Shown here: one piece after another, positions 28,953 through 37,102 of the stretch
How the letters are laid out: each line of letters begins with the position of its first letter
How positions within the stretch are numbered: the first letter of the stretch is position 1
Assembly: GCA_036245525.1 (NCBI GenBank)
Contig: BTPG01000003.1
Span: 161,193,260 to 161,257,259, forward strand
Length of the DNA stretch: 64,000 bases
Direction: 5' to 3'
Source: Semisulcospira habei
Taxonomy: Eukaryota > Mollusca > Gastropoda > Semisulcospiridae
Notes under the pieces: model-generated
Database searches by the model: none
What the model was told of the DNA's origin: nothing
The model's input: the letters and a program-made list of their open reading frames with translations, nothing else
Made by a program: the position numbers and the translations under genes

Positions 28953-29149
28953 AAATACCAGCAAGAATCGATCAATCAATTTTAAAGAAGTTTCTGCCAT
29001 GTCAACTAATTTGGGCGGTATCCCATTTTGCGCCCGTCACTGAATTCGACTGAATTGGTATACGGCCTCGCCCTATCCTGGGTGTAAAATAATGTAAGCA
29101 AGGGTTTTGCACCCTATCCACTTGTGCCGACGTGTACCAGGGGCGGATC

Positions 29150-29292
29150 TGGGGGGGGGGGAAGGTTCCAGGGGTTCTGCTCCCCCCCCCAAAAAAAAAA
29201 AGTAAAATGCTATAACAAAGCCCCTTTTTGAGGGGTTCGTCGCCGCCCCCCCCCCCCCCCCCCCACTTTCTTTTTTTTTTTTTTTTTTTTTT
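29150..29292. repeat. Homopolymer cluster (G, C, A, T runs)
   Basis: G10, C9-A11, C20 and T21 runs within 140 bp. Lengths are likely inaccurate. Confidence 0.8.
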
Positions 29293-29567
29293 GTTCGATA
29301 TTTCGGTGAGGGGTGAGTAGATACAGCCACCCCCCAACTACCGAAAAACTGCCCGTCTTGTATTTATTCTTTGAATTCGACAACGGAAGTCACGTCAGTC
29401 ACGACCAATTTCTTGGAGATCACATTTCTAAACGTGTCCTATTTGGTCTGGGTACATCATACACCTCGGCAGGAATGGTGAGGGTGCAGCAACCCTACGG
29501 CTGAGGTACATTTGCCGCACCCAGGCCCTAAAACGTCACTTAGACCCGCCAGTAGCCAGCCTGTCCC

Positions 29568-29666
29568 TAGTGCGCAAAAGACCATCGGGGCGACGTCGGC
29601 TGCCGTTAGCCCGCGCACGGCCGTGCGCGGGTCAACGGCGCCCGAAGGCCCCTTGCGCACTGGGTC
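29568..29666. repeat. Palindromic MITE, family I
   Basis: GTGCGCAAAAGACCATCGGG left, GCCCGCGCACGGCCGTGCGC centre, GAAGGCCCCTTGCGCACTGG right. Confidence 0.82.
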
Positions 29667-29855
29667 CCTGCACTGATGTCGAGTCCGTCTCAGTACACGC
29701 TCATATCAATGTGGAGGAGCTGCAGAGGACAGACAGCCTCACTCATCGTGCGACAGGCTCCGTACAGTGACGTTCTGAACAACGATCGAGAAGAAAGAAG
29801 AACTTGAGACCACACGCTCGTCCAGGCCGCTGAGTGCGTAAAATCTAAAGGCTGG

Positions 29856-29952
29856 CTTAGCCCTTTTGGCTGTCGGTAGCGGGTTTGGTCGAGGTGATTC
29901 CTGCAGGAATCACCTCGACCCGCCAAACCCGCTACCGACAGCCAGAGCGTTA
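29856..29952. repeat. Palindromic MITE, family E
   Basis: Nearly perfect arms: GGCTGTCGGTAGCGGGTTTG and GTCGAGGTGATTCCTGCAGG and complements. Right end GAGCGTTAA. Confidence 0.88.
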
Positions 29953-29960
29953 ATCTATAC

Positions 29961-30143
29961 TGATAGCATGTCTGTTGAAAGGGTCTTGATAACGTAGCGC
30001 AGCTGCAGTGCGCCTGCACTGATCAAGTGTTCAGATCGTACTCCATAGGCAACAGCCGCCCCTGGCGGTCCCCAGATCCAGCCCCAGACAAGGCCGTCCA
30101 TTATCACTCCTGTATCTTGAACATTAAACCCCGAATTAACCCA
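29961..30143 (+). mobile_element. SINE, body without tRNA head
   Basis: Starts at TAGCATGTCTGTTGAAAGGG and runs through CAGATCGTACTCCATAGGCA and GGCCGTCCATTATCAC to ATTAAACCCCGAATTAACCC. Colinear with the complete SINE at 54597-54914, lacking about its first 130 bp, as expected of a 5'-truncated retrocopy. Confidence 0.78.
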
Positions 30144-30397
30144 CCTACCAGACCATCATCGTGTGCATTGGGCGACGGGCGTGAAACGGGTTATGATAAA
30201 CTATGACCTGCGAGTGGAGATGAGGAGACTATGCTATAATGAATACCCCCCCACCCACACACACACACACACCCACTCCCTCCCCCACCCAAAATTAATT
30301 GGTCCTTCAATTTGAGTTGACGTCAAAAAAATGCCGTTTTTCAGACACTACGCAGCGGTCGGCAGGGTGGTTTGTTCCTACTTGGTCGAAATACTGT

Positions 30398-30640
30398 TTA
30401 ACCCTTATCATTCGGAATACACCAGTGCCGTGTGAAATAAGTTTGTCTAAAATAGTTCAAGGGTAGTGCCAGAATAGCTTGGCGCCTTTAGGCGCCAAGC
30501 TATTCTGGCACCACCCTTGAACTTAAGCCATTGGTCTATATCCTTATCTGTAGGTACTAATGATAATGTAAGCATGCATATTATATTGGCAGTGTACAAA
30601 TTTGAAGCTCTTAACGTCAGTATGATATGGGCTAAATTAA
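30398..30640. repeat. Palindromic MITE, family B
   Basis: TTAACCCTTATCATTCGG left; core GCCAGAATAGCTTGGCGCC with perfect inverted copy (30464-30522); right TATGATATGGGCTAAATTAA. Followed by a family G right end (30672-30702, CAGTCAAGGGGTTAA). Confidence 0.87.
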
Positions 30641-30702
30641 CTGACGTATTTACCCGTCTTTTCCGCAGAGCGATATGGCCAGTAGCAGTCAAGGGGTTAA
30701 CA

Positions 30703-31204
30703 ACCCACTGCAATTGAAGTTACACGTTATTGGGGGTGAATCCCAGACATTTCTTTTCACTCACAGCATCTCCTTTTGTTTTGCTTTAAAACTACCTCGC
30801 GGAAGCTTGTGAGTGCAGTATGGCATAACTCATCCAGAATGATGTGACGTCGTCCGAAATAGCATAGTTATGTCTCATCCATATTCAAGACGTCTGCATT
30901 CTCATAAGCCACAGAGGTGTATGAGCATCTATACCGCTTCTTGCTGTAAGCATAATCCGGCCCTTCCCCCTTTACTTTAACCCAATTTATTTCTCTTTTT
31001 AATTCAAGTAAGTCAAAGGGGGGGTTGTGAGGACAACTGGTGTAACACCCTTCTAAAATAATCTTGCCTCGCAGCCCGGAGCAAGTATTTCCTAAATTTG
31101 GCTGTGTGAGTGCATCGCAAACTGGAGTCACGTCTACAGATGTCATGATAGAATGCGTGATTAATTACCCTTGCCATCAGCAGAAAACAGGCGCAAATCA
31201 GCAC
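30703..31204. other. Intergenic, no gene seen
   Basis: Scattered short ORFs only; no recognisable motif. Confidence 0.35.
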
Positions 31205-31273
31205 ATCAAGAGACATAAATCTTCATGAGCCCCGCAAGTCGCGGGGTCTCAAGAGGATATATGTCTCTTGTTG
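31205..31273. repeat. Hairpin core, family G
   Basis: ATCAAGAGACATAAATCTTC, GAGCCCCGCAAGTCGCGGGG and GATATATGTCTCTTGTTGAT form the stem. Confidence 0.78.
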
Positions 31274-31725
31274 ATGAAAGTTCCCCCCTAGCCCCCCCCC
31301 CCAGCCTCCTCACCCAGCCCCCCGGGTCACTCAGTCCCCCCCACCCCTCCCCCACCCGGCGCTTTAGTGGACTGTAGTAATACTACAAAACTATGTTCAA
31401 CTTCTTTAACAGATGACGGCCCATAAAATTATGTTTAAATAAAAGCGCTGGATAAGTGCACGTTATCTCCTGTTTTGGCTATCATATTTGTCGTTATTTG
31501 CGCGATAGGTCTACGAGCATGCTTTAGCTTTATTGTGCGCGTGTGTACATGTATCGGTAGTGATCATGCAACATTTCAGGGACTTAGCCCTTAATTAGCC
31601 ATTTGGGTGTTGTTGTTTTTTTGTTTGTTTTGTTGTTGTTGTTTTTTTGTTTGTTTTTTGGGGGGAGGGTAGTTAGATAGGCGGCGCCAGTCTGTCTCAC
31701 AAAGGAGGCTGCCCTCTTTAGCTCT
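31274..31725. other. Intergenic, low complexity
   Basis: C-rich stretch (31285-31360) and a GTT-rich stretch (31608-31660); no gene. Confidence 0.4.
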
Positions 31726-32236
31726 CTTACCCTTTTAGCCCCGGATCACTACAGCAGGACTCGCCGCTCCTTCTCTGTCTGCGGTCCATCCACCTGGAAC
31801 ACTCTCCCACTCTCTCTCCGTCAGAAACCCTCTACCTCTTCCTTTCAGTCCGCCCTCAAAACTCACCTCTTTCAACAGTTCTAGCACTCTAACGCCACCA
31901 CACACCACACACCCCACCCCCAGCTGACTGTCGTACTGTATTTGTGGTATGCGAGTCATTGTTAAAAGCATGCACATGCGTGCGTGAGTTGCGAGTGGGC
32001 GCTTAGAGTTATAATTATTATAAGATAAGCGCATTATAAATACCGTTATTATTATTAATATTATTATTATTATTAGATGACTTGCCCATGATAATTCAAG
32101 GGTAGTGCCACTGAGATTAGCTTGGCACTACCCTTGAATTATCATGGTCAAGCCATCTCCTGCACTTTATAGTCGTTAGGCAACACTTCCAAAATAGTAG
32201 AAATGGGACCTGGGGGCCCGCTAAAAGGTAAGAAGG
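31726..32236. mobile_element. Palindromic MITE, family A, split by a LINE 3' end
   Basis: Left arm to ACTACAGCAGGA (31759), right arm from GATGACTTGCCCATGATAAT through CTACCCTTGAATTATCATGG to the terminal GGGACCTGGGGGCCCGCTAA. The LINE fragment between is 31759-32074. Confidence 0.78.
31759..32074 (+). mobile_element. CR1/L2-type LINE 3' end
   Basis: The ORF end 31759-31884 encodes TRRSFSVCGPSTWNTLPLSL then RQKPSTSSFQSALKTHLFQQ, the conserved C-terminus of this LINE group. The 3' UTR contains AAGATAAGCGCATTATAAA and ends in an (ATT)n tail at 32044-32074. Strong 5' truncation. Confidence 0.85.
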
Positions 32237-32345
32237 CAGAAGACAACAAGTCCAGTTTTGTGAAAAGCGAGATTTTATTGCGGTATTACAATGAAAATCT
32301 TGCTTTTCACAAAAATGGACTTACTGTCTCAATTTTGTCTTCACC
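32228..32345. repeat. Palindromic MITE, family M
   Basis: GAAGACAACAAGTCCAGTTT, GTGAAAAGCGAGATTTTATT and complements ending TGGACTTACTGTC and TTTTGTCTTC. Confidence 0.75.
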
Positions 32346-32746
32346 GGACAAAACTCTTATAGGTTTCTGTAGGGCCGCTTCATTTTTCTCCTAGCCTTGT
32401 GCCCAAGGCAGCCGGTCTACACTGGTTCGTCTCCGTGTTTCATGGCCGGCGAGGACAAGTTGGCACAACTGTGCTGGGCGCTGGCTGGTCACGGGGCATG
32501 TGATCTGATCAATAAAGTGTGGCGTACGAAGTCAGTTTACCCATTGCGGAAGCCATTCAGTAGAAGCCATGTCAGCCCGTCACTAAAACCATTTCAAACA
32601 CACTGTAATGCAACTTGAAAGCCGCGTGTCCATATGCGTGAAGGTTAAAAACATGTCTCAACTCCGTCCGGAGGCCGGGGCCGGACTGAGATTGACAAAA
32701 AGTGCGCCATTCAGTACCGGCTACGACTAAACACTCGGACCAAAGG

Positions 32747-32856
32747 TCAGTTGCATGAGTGAGCTTAGTCCCGGCTGTGTCAGCCAATAAGCAAGATGCT
32801 CCGCTATTACTTAGTGGCTGGAGCAGGGCTAAGCTCACACATGCAACTGGACCCAG
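32747..32856. repeat. Palindromic MITE, family H
   Basis: CAGTTGCATGAGTGAGCTTA left, CTAAGCTCACACATGCAACT right, and GCCAATAAGCAAGATGCTCC toward the centre. Confidence 0.78.
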
Positions 32857-32970
32857 GTCGACGTCAGTCAACATCAACAGTTCAAGTTTGGGCACAGCGG
32901 CGTAGTGTCCAGTGGCCCACTGTGGTCAGTCGACGTGACCGGCCGGTTGATTCCTGGCCTGCCCAAAAGG

Positions 32971-33084
32971 CCACAAAAGATCTGTGGGCCGATGTCGGCC
33001 GCTGTTGGCCCGCGCACAGCCAGCCGGCTGTGCGCAGGCGGCCAACAGCGGTCGAAGTCGGCCCGATGACCTTCTGCTTAATGG
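32971..33084. repeat. Palindromic MITE, family I
   Basis: GGCCGATGTCGGCCGCTGTT, GGCCCGCGCACAGCCAGCCG and complements; ends CAAAAGAT and ATGACCTTCTG. Confidence 0.82.
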
Positions 33085-33117
33085 GTGTGTCTACTACTGG
33101 CTTGAATAAATCCAGAC

Positions 33118-33235
33118 CAAAAAGGTGACTGCCAAGCGTGTAATATGCATTGTGTTGTAAATAATAAATAAATTGTGTTGTACCCGTCTTTTCTAAGCGT
33201 GTTTCTTTCTCCGTTGGGTACTTCTTTACTACTGG
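33118..33235. repeat. Dispersed 3'-end segment shared with 47318
   Basis: ATAAATTGTGTTGTACCCGT then CTTTTCTAAGCGTGTTTCTT and TCTCCGTTGGGTACTTCTT recur at 47318-47385 almost unchanged. A family with an AATAAA-bearing end; possibly Penelope-like, unproven. Confidence 0.55.
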
Positions 33236-33349
33236 CTTGGCTGGCGTACTGGTTCTGAGTCTTCTCCCGGGCCACTTCTTGATCGGCCCAAGACTCTCCG
33301 CTCTGCCGTGAAAAACAGACTGGATGGGATTGAACTGAGAAGGCTAAAG

Positions 33350-33418
33350 GTGCAATTCTTCATGAGTCCCTCATGAGTACGCTGCTTGTACTCATGAGTA
33401 TCTATGTCTTTTGCAGAT
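33350..33418. repeat. Hairpin core, family G, diverged
   Basis: TGCAATTCTTCATGAGTCCC, GTACTCATGAGTATCTATGT and CTTTTGCAG; an additional CTCATGAGTAC unit is duplicated. Confidence 0.55.
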
Positions 33419-33605
33419 TTACTGTCCCGCACTAAGCTGGGTGCCCCAGCAGTCCAGGTGAACCTACCCCCACCCCCACCACGGGTCCAGTCCGGCCGTT
33501 CCCTTTCGCCCCTACCCATGCCCTTGTCAGTCAGACTCTGAACTGACCGTCACCGGAACCACGACCCTATCACTGTAGTCAAGTTGTACTGGTCAATATC
33601 ATTCT

Positions 33606-33819
33606 TTAACTCATTCTACCCCAGACACACCACAGCAAGATAAGGATCGACCATGATAGTTCAAGGGTGATGCCAGAATAGCTTGGCGCCTATGGGCGCC
33701 AAGCTATTCTGGCATCACCCTTGAACTATCATGGTCGATCTGTGTACTGCATTGCAACGCAGTCTTCAGAGGACAGTGGCAAAATTAGGAGATTTCGGTG
33801 ATGGGGTAGAATGAGTTAA
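33606..33819. repeat. Palindromic MITE, family C
   Basis: TTAACTCATTCTACCCC and GGGGTAGAATGAGTTAA ends; a perfect core of about 45 bp per arm (CGACCATGATAGTTCAAGGG, TGATGCCAGAATAGCTTGGC). The best-preserved palindrome of this group. Confidence 0.92.
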
Positions 33820-34105
33820 AGGTTGCTGGTTGGAGCCCAGCTGGGGTCAAAATTTGTTCAGACCGTGTTTAACACCCTGTCTTTGAAATCACCTTAGTGG
33901 TGGACAAAAGACGTCAAGCCCTAAAACACTCAGCATTTGTTTTTCGCAGAGGCAATAAACACTGTATGGGATCATAAGAATCTATCTTTTTTGCCCATGA
34001 TTAACAAGGTTTGCACCTGTAACCAAACACAACAGCTTTCAGAGTATATTTGAATTGGACATTGGTCCCATATAAAATTCCTGGAAAAAAAAAAGAAGGG
34101 AAACG

Positions 34106-34223
34106 GATCTTCTGTTACCAGCACCATGACCAGGCAGTGTTCAAGGCATAATGTTTAACCCTTAGATCTTCTGTTACCAGCACCATGACCAGGCAGTGTT
34201 CAAGGCATAATGTTTAACCCTTA
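34106..34223. repeat. 59-bp tandem duplication ending in a MITE terminus
   Basis: GATCTTCTGTTACCAGCACC to CATAATGTTTAACCCTTA is present twice back to back (34106 and 34165). Each copy ends with the first bases of the family E element that follows. Confidence 0.88.
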
Positions 34224-34303
34224 GGCTGTCGGTAGTACTTTTGTTGCGTTGATTCCTGCAGGAAGCATCGCGACAAAAGTGCTACCGACAGCTAAAAGCT
34301 CTG
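34214..34303. repeat. Palindromic MITE, family E
   Basis: TTAACCCTTAGGCTGTCGG left, GTTGATTCCTGCAGGAAGC centre, GTGCTACCGACAGCTAAAAG right. Confidence 0.82.
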
Positions 34304-34499
34304 AACATGATGTTCTAGTATGTATGTTAGTTTGCAGAATGCTGAATATCAAATATAGTGTAGATACACAGGCTTCAGAAGTGAGATGGTCTACGATTCT
34401 GGACTGTAATGCCTACAACCATAAGGTCCAAAATCCTAGAAAAGCTCACATGTAGATATTTGTGCCCTGTAAAAGCAAAAATCAGTGTCCATTTTTGAG

Positions 34500-35704
34500 A
34501 AGGGGGGGGGGGGGGCAGGGGTAGGGGGGGTGGGTGGGTGGGGGGGATGTCTTGCTGACTGTCTGTCAGTGTCTCCGTCGCGCAGCGGCTGGTGGTATCG
34601 CCGGGGCCGGGTGGTTGGTGGTGGAGGAGGCGGGTGGTGTGGCCGGTTAACCGTCGCTTTTAGTACCAGGCTGGGGGGTGCTGATAGGCCAGCCACTCGA
34701 AAAAGTCTTGTATGAGTGGTGGCGGTGGTGGTGGTGGCCGGAGGTACCGTCGCTGGTTGTGGAGGGGTCTAGGGAGATGGGATGGCGGTGGTGGTGGCCA
34801 GTGGAGCCTGGGTTTCGGGGTCGGTCGTTGGAATGGGCGTGGTGGGTGGCGGTGTTGGGGTGGCAGTCGGAGATGTGGTGGTGGCGTGGGGAGTAGTGGC
34901 GGGCGTTTCTGGTCTCTGAAGCGTTTGGGTGGTCGTTGTCGTCGGTGTTGTTGTTGGGTGGTGGCTGGTTTGTCGACTGTCGGTGGTAGAGGCTGTTGTG
35001 GTGGTGCCGGGCCTGTGCCGGCGTCTTTTGTTTCAGTGGTTCTGCTGGGTGGATCTTCTGTCACCGTGCCGGCCTCATGTGTAGTGGGCGGGGTGTTCCC
35101 GCACCCTTGGTGTTTGGTAGTGGTGGGTTCGGTGCCGGTTTTCTTGTGCGCTGTCTTGGGGGTGTCGACTGTGGCCTGGCTGGCTGTGCTCTTTACGTGT
35201 GGCGGCTGAAGGTCCTTTATCGCTCCGGTGTGCACCAGCCACCGGGAGGTGACTAGTGCACGGTGGTACGGGTCCCCTTGGATCGACGATATCGCCGGTA
35301 TTGCGTCCTGGAGGAGGAGCACCAGGTCGTCGAAGCTCATTTCTCGTAGCCGGGTCCCTTCCTCCTCAGCTGATGCCGGCCGCTCCCGAGTGAGTGACTC
35401 GGGGATTGCGACCGGCTGTGGGGAGTGCGGGGCCGAGTCCGCCTCCGACGCCGGCTCCGACGAGTTTTCTGTCTCCTCCTCCCATGACTCTGGTGTTGCT
35501 TGGGCTTCTTCTTCGTCTTTTGTTGATGGTCGCAGTCGAGGGCCCGGTACTCTCTGGCCCCGCCAGCCGAACCCTCTTCATGTTTGAGGGGGGGTTGATT
35601 TTTACTAACCCCCCTATATGTGTTTCTGTATTTCTCTGGAGGGGGGTGATGTACCCTCCGGCGTTTATCCAGGGAGTTCATGGACGAAGGGGCCACCTGT
35701 CTGC
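34500..35704 (-). mobile_element. LINE ORF1 copy, truncated (third of three tandem LINE segments)
   Basis: Minus-strand segment with constant 1293-bp offset and very high identity to the middle copy from 34681 to about 35510. At its 5' end (35510-35704) the sequence differs. It begins with GACAGGTGGCCCC next to the tail of the middle copy. It stops in a G/C homopolymer at about 34500, where ORF1 would continue. Confidence 0.72.
34660..35340 (-). pseudogene. LINE ORF1-like Pro-rich protein, partial
   Basis: Reads MSFDDLVLLLQDAIPAISSI then a Thr/Pro-rich linker, RRQRPPKRFRDQKRPPLLP and IQDFFEWLAYQHPPAW. It equals residues of the middle-copy ORF (35800-36933) after its MSFDDL block. The upstream part is out of frame in this copy. 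No zinc knuckle or RRM is visible; the role as nucleic-acid-binding ORF1 is inferred from position and composition. Confidence 0.55.
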
Positions 35705-36945
35705 AATGCAATGCAATTTTTTAAAAGGACCAGACTTCCAGCTATCGCTGATTTCGTCTGAGGGGGGGGGGGGTGGTGGTCGCTACGTCCGGCACAGGCT
35801 CAGGCGTGAGGGGGGGGGGTGGGCCAGGGGGGTGGGGGGGGGATGTCTCGCTGACTGTCTGTCTCTCCGTCTCGCAGCGGCTGGTGGTATCGCCGGGGCC
35901 GGGTGGTTGGTGGTGGAGGAGGCGGGTGGTGTGGCCGGTTAACCGTCGCTTTTAGTACCAGGCTGGGGGGGTGCTGATAGGCCAGCCACTCGAAAAAGTC
36001 TTGTATGAGTGGTGGCGGTGGTGGTGGTGGCCGGAAGTACCGTCGCTGGTTGTGGAGGGGTCTAGGGAGATGGGGTGGCGGTGGTGGTGGCCAGTGGAGC
36101 CTGGGTTTCGGGGTCGGTCGTTGGAATGGGCGTGGTGGGTGGCGGTGTTGGGGTGGCAGTCGGAGGTGTGGTGGTGGCGTGGGGAGTAGTGGCGGGCGTT
36201 TCTGGTCTCTGAAGCGTTTGGGTGGTCGTTGTCGTCGGTGTTGTTGTTGGGTGGTGGCTGGTTTGTCGACTGTCGGTGGTAGAGGCTGTTGTGGTGGTGC
36301 CGGGTCTGTGCCGGCGTCTTTTGTTTCAGTGGTTCTGCTGGGTGGAGCTTCTGTCACCGTGCCGGCCTCCTGTGTAGTGGGCGGGGTGTTCCCGCACCCT
36401 TGGTGTTTGGTAGTGGTGGGCTCGGTGCCGGTTTTCTTGTGCGCTGTCTTGGGGGTGTCGACTGTGGCCTGGCTGGCTGTGCTCTTTACTTGTGGCGGCT
36501 GAAGGTCCTTTATCGCTCCGGTGTGCACTAGCCACCGGGAGGTGACTAGTGCACGGTGGTACGTGTCCCCTTGGATCGACGATATCGCCGGTATTGCGTC
36601 CTGGAGGAGGAGCACCAGGTCGTCGAAGCTCATTTCTCGTAGCCGGGTCCCTTCCTCCTCAGCTGATGCCGGCCGCTCCCGAGTGAGTGACTCGGGGATT
36701 GCGACCGGCTGTGGGGAGTGCGGGACCGAGTCCGCCTCCGACGCCGGCTCCGATGGGTTTTCTGTCTCCTCCTCCCATGACTCTGGTGTTGCTTGGGCTT
36801 CTTCTTCTTCTTCTTCTTCTTCTTGCCGGCTGTTTGTTTGGTTGGTGGGTGCTAGGACGCTCCATATTGGTGCCTGGGGGCTGGCTGGGTCTGTCTCTTC
36901 TTTTTCGATTTGTTGCGGGCTGGGTGGGGCCACCTGTCTATGCTA
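35705..36945 (-). mobile_element. LINE copy lacking ORF2 (middle of three tandem segments)
   Basis: Starts on the minus strand with GACAGGTGGCCCC at the tail of the ORF2 copy, carries ORF1, and after a C-rich tract ends in the same 3' sequence (GACGAAATCAGCGATAGCTG, GGAAGTCTGG) with a (GCAAT)-type tail at 35705-35725. RT and endonuclease are absent. The join lies at a poly-C run common to ORF1 and the 3' UTR. Confidence 0.68.
35800..36933 (-). CDS. LINE ORF1-like protein, 377 aa, acidic then Pro-rich
   Basis: Intact minus-strand frame. The N-terminal 40-85 region is acidic (QEEEEEEEEAQATPESWEEE), then LREMSFDDLVLLLQDAIPAI, then Thr/Gln/Pro-rich linker and an Arg/Pro-rich C-terminus with FRPPPPPPPLIQDFFEWLAY. 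Composition (acidic N-terminus, basic Pro-rich C-terminus) fits a nucleic-acid-binding ORF1, but I cannot name a domain. It lies downstream, not upstream, of the ORF2 at 37103, so it belongs to a separate copy. Confidence 0.55.
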   Translation of the reverse strand: MAPPSPQQIEKEETDPASPQAPIWSVLAPTNQTNSRQEEEEEEEEAQATPESWEEETENPSEPASEADSVPHSPQPVAIPESLTRERPASAEEEGTRLREMSFDDLVLLLQDAIPAISSIQGDTYHRALVTSRWLVHTGAIKDLQPPQVKSTASQATVDTPKTAHKKTGTEPTTTKHQGCGNTPPTTQEAGTVTEAPPSRTTETKDAGTDPAPPQQPLPPTVDKPATTQQQHRRQRPPKRFRDQKRPPLLPTPPPHLRLPPQHRHPPRPFQRPTPKPRLHWPPPPPPHLPRPLHNQRRYFRPPPPPPPLIQDFFEWLAYQHPPSLVLKATVNRPHHPPPPPPTTRPRRYHQPLRDGETDSQRDIPPPPPWPTPPPHA

Positions 36946-37102
36946 TGCTATTTTTAAAGGATACGGACTTCCAGCTCTCGCTGATTTCGTCCAGGGGGGG
37001 TAGGCCGGGGGTTGAGGGGGGGGGGGGAGTTATGTTCTGACTGGTTGTCGCTGATGTCCACGCATCGCTTTTGATCTACCTCTCGTCATGTCTGTAGTTT
37101 GG

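Noticed and set aside
34678..36502. Plus-strand Gly/Trp/Val-rich ORFs
   Set aside because: They are the reverse of the Pro-rich LINE ORF1 and repeat exactly with its 1293-bp offset.
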